Origin: an uncultured Dermabacteraceae bacterium
GTDB lineage: Bacteria > Actinomycetota > Actinomycetes > Actinomycetales > Dermabacteraceae
NCBI GenBank assembly: GCA_943913905.1
Contig: CALTZZ010000128.1
Span: 1 to 6,253 of the forward strand
Length of the DNA: 6,253 nt
Direction of reading: 5' to 3'
The position numbers and the translations under genes were made by a program. How positions within the stretch are numbered: the stretch's first letter is position 1; the number at the start of each line of letters is the position of its first letter. A model generated the notes under the pieces. It saw only the letters and a list, made by a program, of their open reading frames with translations, made no database searches and was not told the origin of the DNA. Below, piece by piece: positions 1 through 6,083 of this stretch.

Positions 1-7
1 CGCATGC

Positions 8-25
8 CCATGACGATCGTCATGG
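8..25. promoter_or_regulatory. Perfect 18-bp palindrome, candidate operator
   Basis: CCATGACGATCGTCATGG reads identically on both strands with no spacer. Symmetry stops at the next base pair (C7 against T26). It lies about 57 bases upstream of the ABC transporter start and about 34 bases upstream of the best -10 candidate, a position where an activator or repressor could act. A perfect dyad of this length is unlikely by chance at one chosen place, and NarL/LuxR-type regulators, such as the one encoded at the end of this operon, bind dyads as dimers. The link to that regulator is inference. Alternatively it may lie inside the 3' end of an upstream gene, because one frame stays open from base 1 to a TGA at 34-36. 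Confidence 0.45.
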
Positions 26-58
26 TGAGGTCGTGACACTGCACAGATCCATTCGAGC

Positions 59-64
59 CATAAT
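59..64 (+). promoter_or_regulatory. Candidate -10 element for the ABC/two-component operon
   Basis: CATAAT matches TATAAT at five of six positions and stands out in GC-rich surroundings. The best -35 match is GTGACA at 33-38, but the spacer would be 20 bases, longer than usual, so the -35 is doubtful. Transcription would begin near base 71, giving a leader of only about 10 bases before the ATG at 82. That would explain why the GGAG at 76-79 sits just two bases from the start codon. Confidence 0.35.
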
Positions 65-81
65 CGCTCGAGACTGGAGTC

Positions 82-1020
82 ATGACCCACACAGTTGCCA
101 TCCCCCACACTACTGTCTCTCCCCCGCCCTCAGATCTTGCAATCCACGCCCGCGGACTGGATAAGACATTCGGCACCGTTCGTGCCGTCGATGGCGTTGA
201 CGTCACCATCGAGCGCGGTGAAGTCGTAGCGCTGCTCGGCCCCAACGGAGCCGGGAAAACCACTCTCATCGATATGCTCCTCGGTTTCACGCAGCCGTCG
301 GCCGGTGAGCTTACGGTGCTGGGTCTTCCCCCTCAGGCTGCCGTCTCCGCTGGCCGGGTAGGCGCGGTTCTCCAAACGGGGGCGCTGCTCTCGGACCTCA
401 CGGTCAAGGAAACGGTCCAGATGATCGCGGCATGCCACTATTCGCCGATCCCGACGGCGACGGCCCTGGAACGCGCCGGAATAACGCACCTTGCACGCCG
501 CAAGGTGGGCAAGTGTTCGGGAGGCGAACAGCAGCGTTTGAGGTTTGCACTCGCCATGCTGACTGAACCCGAACTGCTGTTCCTGGACGAACCCACGGCA
601 GGCATGGACGTGCGTGCCCGCAGCGAGTTCTGGGGTGCCATCCACGAGGAAGCCGAGCGCGGCCGCACAGTCGTGTTCGCTACGCATTACCTGCAAGAGG
701 CAACGGAATTCGCGGATCGCATCATCCTGCTTCGTTCGGGGCACGTTGAGGTGGAAGGATCCGTCGGCCAGCTCACGCAGAATCGTTCCCGCACCCTCAC
801 GTGCCGGTGGACGTCGTCCCAATCCCCCGCCGATCTCGCCGCCGCACACGAAGCAACCGTGACCGAAGCCGACGGCGGCCGAGTTCAATTCAGTGCAATC
901 GACACGGACGGGATGGCGCGGGACATCCTCGCCAACAACCTCGCTCACACCCTCGAGATTCACGCCGCCAGCCTCGACGACATCTTCATGGACCTCACTG
1001 AAGGGACACCCGCATCATGA
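82..1020 (+). CDS. ABC transporter ATP-binding protein (ABC-2 type exporter)
   Basis: This 312-residue cytoplasmic ATPase should power the permease encoded directly downstream. Visible motifs are Walker A GPNGAGKT (residues 53-60), a Q-loop glutamine near 98 (AVLQTG), the signature CSGGEQQR (145-152), Walker B LLFLDE (165-170), a D-loop (AGMD) and the H-loop histidine at 202 (ATHYLQEA). All catalytic elements are present, so it should be active. The signature begins with Cys rather than the usual Leu and has Glu in place of Gln. Residues 236-312 form a C-terminal extension, as in many CcmA/DrrA-like exporter ATPases. The ATG at 82 is preferred because no other in-frame start precedes the conserved domain; its GGAG is unusually close (2 bases). 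The stop overlaps the permease start as ATGA. The substrate cannot be read from the sequence; the family exports drugs, antimicrobial peptides or lipids. Confidence 0.95.
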   Translation: MTHTVAIPHTTVSPPPSDLAIHARGLDKTFGTVRAVDGVDVTIERGEVVALLGPNGAGKTTLIDMLLGFTQPSAGELTVLGLPPQAAVSAGRVGAVLQTGALLSDLTVKETVQMIAACHYSPIPTATALERAGITHLARRKVGKCSGGEQQRLRFALAMLTEPELLFLDEPTAGMDVRARSEFWGAIHEEAERGRTVVFATHYLQEATEFADRIILLRSGHVEVEGSVGQLTQNRSRTLTCRWTSSQSPADLAAAHEATVTEADGGRVQFSAIDTDGMARDILANNLAHTLEIHAASLDDIFMDLTEGTPAS

Positions 1021-1844
1021 CCACCGCAACCGCCTCATCCACCCTGTCCCCCGAACGAGGCCGGAGGTCGCACGTTGAGATCTTCGTCCGGTATACGCTG
1101 TGGGACTTCTTCCGCACGATCCGCATGGTGGAGTCGTCGTTCTTCATCGTGGTGCTGCCCACCGTCCTGTACGTCATGTTCGGCGCCCTCGCAGATTACT
1201 CCTCGTTCGAGGTGGGGCACGGGAACGTTGCCGCCTATCAAATGGTGTCCATGGGCGTGTATGGAGCCGTCACCGCGACCACGTCCATCGCGGGTACTGC
1301 CGCGACGGAGCGTCAACGCGGCTGGGGCCGCCAACTGGGCCTCACGGGGCTGTCCCGCGGTGGCTATATGGCGGGCAAGGTGTGCGTGGCGATGGTCCTC
1401 GCGGCCCTGCCACTCATCGTTATCAACATCGTGGCGTTTTCGACCGGGGCCAAGGTTGATTCGATTGGGATTGCTGTGGCAACGGCACTCCTCAGCCTGC
1501 TGGGTGCCCTCCCGTTCGCTCTATATGGCCTTGCGGCAGCGCTTATGTTTCGTTCGGAAGCGGCGGTGAGCGCAGCCTCTGGCCTACTCGTGGTCATGGC
1601 TTTCTTCGGGAATCTCTTCATGCCGCTCAGCGACTCACTACTGAACTTTGCGCGGTTCACGCCGCTTTACGGGACCTCGACCCTCGCCCGGTGGCCGCTT
1701 CTGGAGGGGGCAATCTTGTCTACCTCTGGCGCTCCAACCATCGAAGATCCCCTGTGGGTTCCGATCGCAAGTATCGTGGTGTGGACGCTCATCTTCGGCA
1801 TGCTCTGCTGGTGGGGGTCGCGCCGCACCACACACCGCAGCTGA
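1017..1844 (+). CDS. ABC-2 type transporter permease
   Basis: This 275-residue integral membrane protein is the translocation partner of the preceding ATPase. Hydrophobic stretches give six likely membrane segments: about 41-59, 70-96, 118-141, 149-177, 182-204 and 247-267. The N-terminus (1-38) is basic and probably cytoplasmic. The loop after segment 2 contains ERQRGWGRQLGLTGL (about 98-112), matching the charged, glycine-containing segment of ABC-2 permeases that contacts the ATPase. The length is normal for a half-transporter that works as a homodimer. The start overlaps the ATPase stop (ATGA), with AAGGGA about 10 bases upstream, so translational coupling is likely. Seven bases separate its stop from the histidine kinase start. 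ABC-2 family membership is firm; the substrate is unknown, with drug or peptide efflux an inference from the two-component neighbours. Confidence 0.92.
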   Translation: MTTATASSTLSPERGRRSHVEIFVRYTLWDFFRTIRMVESSFFIVVLPTVLYVMFGALADYSSFEVGHGNVAAYQMVSMGVYGAVTATTSIAGTAATERQRGWGRQLGLTGLSRGGYMAGKVCVAMVLAALPLIVINIVAFSTGAKVDSIGIAVATALLSLLGALPFALYGLAAALMFRSEAAVSAASGLLVVMAFFGNLFMPLSDSLLNFARFTPLYGTSTLARWPLLEGAILSTSGAPTIEDPLWVPIASIVVWTLIFGMLCWWGSRRTTHRS

Positions 1845-1851
1845 GGACGCA

Positions 1852-2949
1852 GTGACTACTCCTTCTCCAGACACACTCCCGCGTGAGCAGCGCCTTCCGG
1901 CACTGCTACAGGCGGGAGTGTGGCTCGTGTTCCTGATTTCGCCGGTTCTCGCGATTCTTAGCGGTGGCCACTCGCCCTGGATCATTGCGCTCAGTCTTGC
2001 GAGCCTTGTGCTGTTTTCCGTGCTGTACCTCGGCAGCTTCGTGTATCAACGCCCTCTCGCCTCGCAGCCACGGTGGGTCAACACGGTCGCGTATTCAGTG
2101 GTGCTACTGGGAATCGCCGTGCTCATATGGACCGGGGCTGGCTACACGACACTCACGATCGCGCCATACCTGGCTGCGACGTGGCTGTTCAAGCACGAGC
2201 TTCGCACCGGCTTCATCGCGACGGGACTCATTGTTTTTGTTCTGGCACTTCTGACGGTGCTCGTAGTGCCGCTGCACGCGAGGCTCCCCATGAGTGGTTC
2301 CCTCACGGTCGCAATCGTCATGGTGAGCGGTGTGCGGTTTGCCGTAGAAAAAGAGGACCAGGCACGGGAGCTTGACATACAGCTGGCGCAAGCACGTCAG
2401 CGCGAGGGCTTCGCGCGCGATGTCCATGACGTGCTGGGCCATTCCCTTACGGTCATTGCTGTGAAGATCGAACTCGCCACCAAACTATTGGACCGCAACC
2501 CGGAACGGGCGCGCCAAGAACTAGATGAGGTACTCACGCTCACCCGCCATTCACTCGCCGAGGTCCGGTCAACTGTCACGTCGTTGCGAGCGCCTGACCT
2601 CGCCACGCAGATCCATGCCGCTGAATCGGCATGTGAGGCCGCCGGGGTTGCCTTGAGCGTTCCGCGCCCCGAGGTTGTGGGCTCAATACCCGAATCTCAG
2701 CGCGAGCTCTTCGCCTGGTGCCTTCGCGAAGCCGTGACAAACGTGGTCCGTCACGCCGGAGCACGCAACTGCACGGTAACAATCAGACCGGGGCAGCTCG
2801 ACGTGAGCGACGACGGCACGGGCCTCTCCGGCCCGGAAGGCAATGGAATCAGGGGAATGCGCGAACGATGTGAGTCTGCAGGTGCCACACTCGAGGTACT
2901 GAGCGCTGGCTCCGGGCGCCGCGGTACACACGTGAGGGTGAAGGCATGA
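1852..2949 (+). CDS. Membrane sensor histidine kinase, HisKA_3 (NarX/DesK-like) type
   Basis: Start taken as GTG 1852: GAGG at 1843-1846 lies five bases upstream, and earlier in-frame codons would run deep into the permease gene without hydrophobic or family-like sequence. The product is 365 residues. Residues about 19-163 hold five or six hydrophobic helices with very short loops and no extracytoplasmic domain, suggesting sensing within the membrane or through the transporter. A coiled stretch (164-186) leads to the HisKA_3 dimerisation domain, with phospho-acceptor His192 in RDVHDVLGHSL. The HATPase_c domain follows: N-box LREAVTNVVRHA (291-302), G1 box SDDGTG (319-324) and G2 box GNGIRGM (330-336). 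All catalytic motifs are intact. It should autophosphorylate and pass phosphate to Asp65 of the regulator encoded next, whose start overlaps its stop as ATGA. The signal is unknown; kinases beside ABC exporters often respond to the exported compound or to envelope damage. Confidence 0.93.
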   Translation: MTTPSPDTLPREQRLPALLQAGVWLVFLISPVLAILSGGHSPWIIALSLASLVLFSVLYLGSFVYQRPLASQPRWVNTVAYSVVLLGIAVLIWTGAGYTTLTIAPYLAATWLFKHELRTGFIATGLIVFVLALLTVLVVPLHARLPMSGSLTVAIVMVSGVRFAVEKEDQARELDIQLAQARQREGFARDVHDVLGHSLTVIAVKIELATKLLDRNPERARQELDEVLTLTRHSLAEVRSTVTSLRAPDLATQIHAAESACEAAGVALSVPRPEVVGSIPESQRELFAWCLREAVTNVVRHAGARNCTVTIRPGQLDVSDDGTGLSGPEGNGIRGMRERCESAGATLEVLSAGSGRRGTHVRVKA

Positions 2950-3596
2950 GGCCAATGGAAACAGCGGACGCTCCAGCCACAATCCGCGTGCTGCTCGCAG
3001 ATGATCAAGCGCTCGTACGCGGGGCTCTAGCCGCCCTGTTAGACCTCGAACCCGACCTCGCCGTAGTGGCGGAAGTCAGCGACGGCACGGAAGTGCTCAA
3101 TGCAGTCCGTGAACATCGCATTGACGTCGCAATACTCGATATCGAAATGCCCGGAATGGACGGAATCGACGCCATGCGAACAATCCGCGACGCGGGCGCC
3201 ACCGAAGAATTCACGTGCCGCGGCTTGATCGTCACCACGTTCGGCCGCCCCGGCTACCTGCGCCGCGCTTTTGACGCCGGAGCGTCTGGCTTCATCGTCA
3301 AGGACACGCCAGCGGAGGAACTGGCCGACGCCGTCCGCACCGTTCATTCGGGCGGAAGGGTTGTGGACCCGGCACTCGCCCAAGAGTCGATCGTGACCGG
3401 CCACAATCCTTTGACCGAACGCGAGCGCGACGTTCTTCGGGCGGCACTGACAGGAGCAGGGGCACGCGACATCGCCGCCACACTGTGTCTCTCCCCCGGC
3501 ACCGTCCGCAACCATCTCAGCTCGGCGATCGCGAAAACCCACACGTCCAATCGAAGCGAGGCCGCCGCAGCGGCGCGCGAAAAAGGCTGGCTCTAA
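2946..3596 (+). CDS. Response regulator, NarL/LuxR family
   Basis: This 216-residue DNA-binding regulator is the likely partner of the upstream kinase. The receiver domain covers about 12-135: acidic pair Asp19-Asp20 (LLADDQ), phospho-acceptor Asp65 (ILDIEMPGMDG), Thr97-Thr98 and the conserved Lys119 (FIVKD). A LuxR-type helix-turn-helix covers about 154-212 (NPLTERERDVL, then LCLSPGTVRNHLSSAIAKT). Length and architecture are standard. ATG 2946 is preferred: GAGGG at 2934-2938 lies seven bases upstream and the start overlaps the kinase stop; ATG 2955 is a possible alternative with a worse ribosome binding site. The nearest plausible targets are the operon promoter and the 18-bp palindrome at 8-25 (inference). 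No clear terminator hairpin with a T-run follows the TAA, and the next genes run convergently. Confidence 0.94.
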   Translation: MRPMETADAPATIRVLLADDQALVRGALAALLDLEPDLAVVAEVSDGTEVLNAVREHRIDVAILDIEMPGMDGIDAMRTIRDAGATEEFTCRGLIVTTFGRPGYLRRAFDAGASGFIVKDTPAEELADAVRTVHSGGRVVDPALAQESIVTGHNPLTERERDVLRAALTGAGARDIAATLCLSPGTVRNHLSSAIAKTHTSNRSEAAAAAREKGWL

Positions 3597-3686
3597 CGCG
3601 CTCGAGACCTGCGGCTCCGCTCATACGCGTAGTCCGCACCGTGGCACAGCACCGCCGCGGGCAGCAGCGCTACACCTTCGCGGTAG

Positions 3687-3818
3687 TCACGGACACAAAG
3701 CCTGACGCGCCGACATCGACCTTGCGCCGATTCCAAGCCGATCTCTAAGGACATCAACGGTGCGTGGGAACGTGAGGGCTTCTTCGAGGTCATGCACCAG
3801 CCATCCCGCGAACAACAT
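3687..3818 (-). pseudogene. N-terminal remnant of an HXXEE-domain membrane protein gene
   Basis: This 43-codon frame starts at ATG 3818-3816 with a near-ideal ribosome binding site, GGAGG at 3830-3826, seven bases away. The peptide begins MLFAGWLVHDLEEALTFPR. H9-D-L-E-E13 fits the motif that names the HXXEE family, and the flanking W, L and TFPR residues resemble the N-termini of actinobacterial members as I recall them. Family proteins are roughly 150-180 residues with several membrane helices. Here the frame stops after SARQALCP, and only 90 bases remain before the response regulator stop. Neither of the other two - strand frames in those 90 bases gives a recognisable continuation. I infer a 3'-truncated gene, probably lost by deletion when the regulator operon came to lie against it. 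It could instead be a small expressed protein. It follows the metallopeptidase stop by 61 bases on the same strand, so the two may have shared a transcript. Confidence 0.5.
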
Positions 3819-3825
3819 GGCTGGT

Positions 3826-3830
3826 CCTCC
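3826..3830 (-). promoter_or_regulatory. Ribosome binding site of the HXXEE remnant
   Basis: GGAGG on the - strand is followed by a seven-base spacer and ATG. This is the best-spaced Shine-Dalgarno in the window, and it supports a real former or present gene start at 3818 rather than a chance frame. Confidence 0.55.
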
Positions 3831-3879
3831 CGCCGATACCCTCATTGCCTTCTTCACTCTGAGCACCACGCCGTCGGCC

Positions 3880-4983
3880 TCACATTTCGAACGCGAGCAT
3901 GGCTGAATGCTCCCGGGAAAGTTTGGGGATCCCCTCGAGGTCGAGCTCGTCCTGTTCCACATACGCCGGCTTGACACCTGCCAGCGCTGCTCCTTGCTCT
4001 TGCGAATCGGGACCACCCTGCTGGTCGGTGCCATCCTGGTCGGTGGCATCCTGCTGATCAGTGCCATCCTGGGCAAGGGCATCGGATTCCGTAAGTTCGG
4101 GCTGAACTTGATTCGTGGAGCACAGTCTCGCGAGCTTACGGGCCCCACCAAAGAGTCGCTCGACTCGCCCGGTCGCGCTGATAGCAACATCAAGAGAAAA
4201 CGACGGGGCCGAGCCGGATCCGTCGAGGTACGGCGCTAGATATTCACCCGAAGGGTTGTCGATGCCGAGCCGCGCGCAGAGCAGCCATGCCACGATCTCC
4301 GCCTCAAATTCGCGTCCTGCATGATCGGGGATGGGGCGTGTACCGCGGAGTTTTTCGCCAGGGACGTCGTGGTGCCCTGCGAAGCGGTGCCCCATTTCGT
4401 GCAGAATCGTGGCAACTTTCGCGGCCGGGTTGAGATGGGAATTGACGACCATCGTGAACGCGGGTTCCGGTGTGTTCTTTCCACCGTCGGCCAATGCGTC
4501 CCGGTTGGTGAGCCGCATCGAACCGGCCGAGCCCGTGCCTTGCGGCACCTCGCTATAGCGGACGCCCTTGCGTTCCAGAACCTGTGCCATCGCCGCGACG
4601 GCGACCTCCGTGATATCTCCCTTTGCCCGAAATGGGTCCACGAGCGAGACATCATGGTCGGGGCCTTCCGTGTCGTTGTATTCGTACACGAAATTGACCG
4701 GTGCGAACGGGGCCAGAATCACGATTGGTTGAGCTTCCGGTTTGACGCTCCGCCCATACTGCTCGCGCCACGAGGCTTCCGACGCCACGAATCGTGCGCC
4801 CGGGCGTTGAATTCCGGCCAAGGCTGCGTTGTATGGCCCGAGTGTTGGGAGGTTGCGGATGGCATCGCGAATCCGCGTGAGGTGCTGCGGTGACGCTGCA
4901 GCCAACGTCAGCTGGAACAGTGTGTCGAGTCCCCGGGGCTGCGATTTTGACGCGAGCTCGTTCATGGTGTCCAGGCTAGCCAT
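3880..4983 (-). CDS. ImmA/IrrE-type zinc metallopeptidase-like protein
   Basis: The product is 367 residues from ATG 4983. Residues 50-101 (PYNAALAGIQRPGARFVASE onward through PIVILAPFAPVNFVYEY) form the N-terminal module seen in a widespread ImmA/IrrE/ArdC-like group. The zincin motif is HEMGH at 195-199 with the segment ILHEMGHRFAGHH. A second conserved block, REFEAEIVAWLLCARLGIDN (224-243), carries glutamates suited to be the third zinc ligand. The SLD...SATGRVERL block (263-277) also fits the family. Residues about 295-332 are a low-complexity acidic D/Q/T tail, followed by a poorly conserved C-terminus. No signal peptide or membrane segment is seen, so it is probably cytoplasmic. The substrate is unknown; relatives cleave repressors or counter restriction, but neither role can be assigned here. 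The start is uncertain: GTG 4992, ATG 4983 and ATG 4965 all lack a good Shine-Dalgarno. It diverges from the hydratase gene with only 33 bases between starts. Confidence 0.85.
   Translation of the reverse strand: MASLDTMNELASKSQPRGLDTLFQLTLAAASPQHLTRIRDAIRNLPTLGPYNAALAGIQRPGARFVASEASWREQYGRSVKPEAQPIVILAPFAPVNFVYEYNDTEGPDHDVSLVDPFRAKGDITEVAVAAMAQVLERKGVRYSEVPQGTGSAGSMRLTNRDALADGGKNTPEPAFTMVVNSHLNPAAKVATILHEMGHRFAGHHDVPGEKLRGTRPIPDHAGREFEAEIVAWLLCARLGIDNPSGEYLAPYLDGSGSAPSFSLDVAISATGRVERLFGGARKLARLCSTNQVQPELTESDALAQDGTDQQDATDQDGTDQQGGPDSQEQGAALAGVKPAYVEQDELDLEGIPKLSREHSAMLAFEM
4018..4068. repeat. Short imperfect tandem repeat inside the metallopeptidase gene
   Basis: Three adjacent units of 18, 15 and 18 bp are seen on the + strand: CTGCTGGTCGGTGCCATC, CTGGTCGGTGGCATC and CTGCTGATCAGTGCCATC. 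Read on the coding (-) strand they give DGTDQQ, DATDQ and DGTDQQ, an acidic glutamine-rich linker near residues 306-322. All units stay in frame, so copy-number changes would lengthen or shorten the linker without breaking the gene. Confidence 0.75.
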
Positions 4984-5004
4984 CCCCGGCACCGGATGTG
5001 GGCA

Positions 5005-5010
5005 TAGCCT
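5005..5010 (+). promoter_or_regulatory. Possible -10 element for the hydratase gene
   Basis: TAGCCT fits the TANNNT pattern of actinobacterial -10 hexamers and ends six bases before the ATG at 5017, the spacing seen for leaderless transcripts. GGAGG at 5011-5015 is only one base from that ATG, too close for normal Shine-Dalgarno use, which also hints at leaderless translation or at a start at ATG 5032. No -35 is visible. Confidence 0.25.
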
Positions 5011-5016
5011 GGAGGT

Positions 5017-5960
5017 ATGAACAACGAAGTTATGACAGAGGTAGTAGACGGCGTTGGTGTTCTGACGCTTAACCGGCCGAAGGCGATCAACGCGCTTAAC
5101 GGCACGATGATCGGCTCGGCCTCTTCCGCGTTTGATGCGTGGAGTTCCGATCCTGACGTGCGCGAAGTTCAGGTGCGGGGCGCGGGCGAACGCGGTTTTT
5201 GTGCGGGGGGGCAGATATCCGCGAACTGGCGGCTCTCATCCGTGAAGGCGGGGACTGGGTAGGGGCTTTACGGCGAGAATACGCCCTGCACAAGACCATC
5301 GCGGCGTACCCGAAGCCGGTGAGTGTTCGATTGACTGGCGTGACGATGGGTGGCGGGCTTGGCCTCGCCGCCGCAAGCTCACGGCGCGTGGTGGATGCGA
5401 CTGCTCGCCTGGCCATGCCAGAGACGAAAATCGGGTGGTTCCCGGACGCCGGTATGCGGTATTTCCTCTCTCGGGCTGGAGCCGTTGGGATGCACTGTGC
5501 GTTGACGTCTGCCACGTTCAACGGTGGTGACGCTATCGCCATGGGAATCGCCGACGAGACCGCGGACGGGCCGCTCCCCACTCCACTGACCGGGCCCGAC
5601 GGCAACGGCGCATCATGGATCCGCGAGTGCTACCGCTCTCATGACCCGCGAGAGATCGTGCATGCCCTTGAGCATCACGAGTCGAGCGAAGCCCGTGACG
5701 CTGCACGTGACCTGCGCGCACGCAGCCCGATCGCCGTGCATGTGGCAGCCCGTGCAATGGTCCTGGCGCGCTCGCTGTCACACGCCGAGGTGTTGGATCA
5801 GGACGTGGTGCTCTCCGAAGCGATGTTGCACGTCGACTTCCCGGAGGGTGTGCGGGCGCTCATGATCGATAAAGACAATGCTCCGCAGTGGCGCTACGAG
5901 CGGATCGAGGACGTGCCGCAGAGCGTGGTGGATTCGGTATTCGAGCTCACTCAACCCTAA
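5017..5960 (+). pseudogene. 3-hydroxyisobutyryl-CoA hydrolase/enoyl-CoA hydratase-like gene with a frameshift
   Basis: This is a crotonase-fold acyl-CoA enzyme; intact relatives hydrolyse 3-hydroxyisobutyryl-CoA in valine breakdown or hydrate enoyl-CoAs. The frame from 5017 encodes VVDGVGVLTLNRPKAINALN and GERGFCAGG, the normal N-terminus and oxyanion-hole segment, but stops at TAG 5260-5262. Homology resumes in the -1 frame at 5211 (ADIREL) and runs to TAA 5958-5960. That part has GVTMGGGLGL (second oxyanion hole), MPETKIGWFPDAG with the Glu and Asp corresponding to the HIBCH catalytic pair, and a C-terminal DFPEGVRALMIDKDNAPQW block. The C-terminal block favours the hydrolase over a plain hydratase. 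The two parts join within seven Gs at 5205-5211; eight or five Gs would restore a protein of about 313-314 residues, slightly short for the family. Causes could be a sequencing error, slippage-type phase variation, or true inactivation. Everything outside the tract looks functional. Confidence 0.85.
5205..5211 (+). repeat. Poly-G tract at the frameshift site
   Basis: Seven consecutive Gs follow a five-T run (5196-5200) and lie exactly where the crotonase reading frame changes. In the upstream frame the tract reads G GGG GGG, a heptamer on which a -1 ribosomal or transcriptional slip would join both halves. Such runs are prone to indels in replication and in homopolymer-sensitive sequencing. 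Confidence 0.85.
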
Positions 5961-5961
5961 G

Positions 5962-5995
5962 CACCAACCGGTTGGTGGAAACGGCCGCCGGGCCG
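5962..5995. terminator. Two adjacent hairpins after the hydratase gene
   Basis: CACCAACCGGTTGGTG (5962-5977) is a perfect 16-bp palindrome starting one base after the stop codon. As RNA it folds into a six-pair stem with a CCGG loop. A second hairpin, CGGCC-GCCG-GGCCG, spans 5982-5995. No T-run follows on either strand, so this is not a classical intrinsic terminator, although actinobacterial terminators often lack the U-tract. The first palindrome, with its AACCGGTT core, could instead be an operator for the downstream gene. Confidence 0.4.
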
Positions 5996-6083
5996 ACGCA
6001 TTCTGGGCTATGGTCGAACTAATTCACCTACCTGGCGCCGGTGCATTCCTTCATGCGCGCCCTCAACGATGAAAGCGGTGCTC

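Noticed and set aside
1..23. Possible divergent - strand start ATG at 23-21
   Set aside because: There is no Shine-Dalgarno, only seven codons lie inside the window, and the ATG arises from the palindrome's own symmetry.
1..36. Open frame from base 1 ending at TGA 34-36, possible C-terminus of an upstream gene
   Set aside because: Only 11 codons are visible with no recognisable family sequence, so it cannot be told from chance.
1648..1851. Extension of the kinase gene upstream to ATG 1648
   Set aside because: The added 68 residues overlap the permease in another frame and look like a GC-rich shadow; GTG 1852 has a proper GAGG site.
2314..2327. 14-base match (ATCGTCATGGTGAG) to bases 16-29 beside the upstream palindrome
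   Set aside because: It lies inside the kinase membrane domain, fits the coding frame (IVMVS), and the dyad's left half is absent, so coincidence is the simpler reading.
3611..3620. GCGGCTCCGC as a terminator after the response regulator
   Set aside because: A four-pair stem with a two-base loop and no T-run is too weak to call.
3485..3748. 87-codon + strand frame overlapping the response regulator end
   Set aside because: Arg-rich composition, no ribosome binding site and mostly a shadow of the regulator gene; no family resemblance seen.
3925..3940. GGGGATCCCC followed by CCTCGAGG, short palindromes
   Set aside because: They lie inside coding sequence, are short, and are explained by codons for LEGIP; no sign of regulatory use.
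4321..4893. 190-codon + strand frame inside the metallopeptidase gene
   Set aside because: It is antisense to strongly conserved zincin motifs, and its own translation has no recognisable domain.
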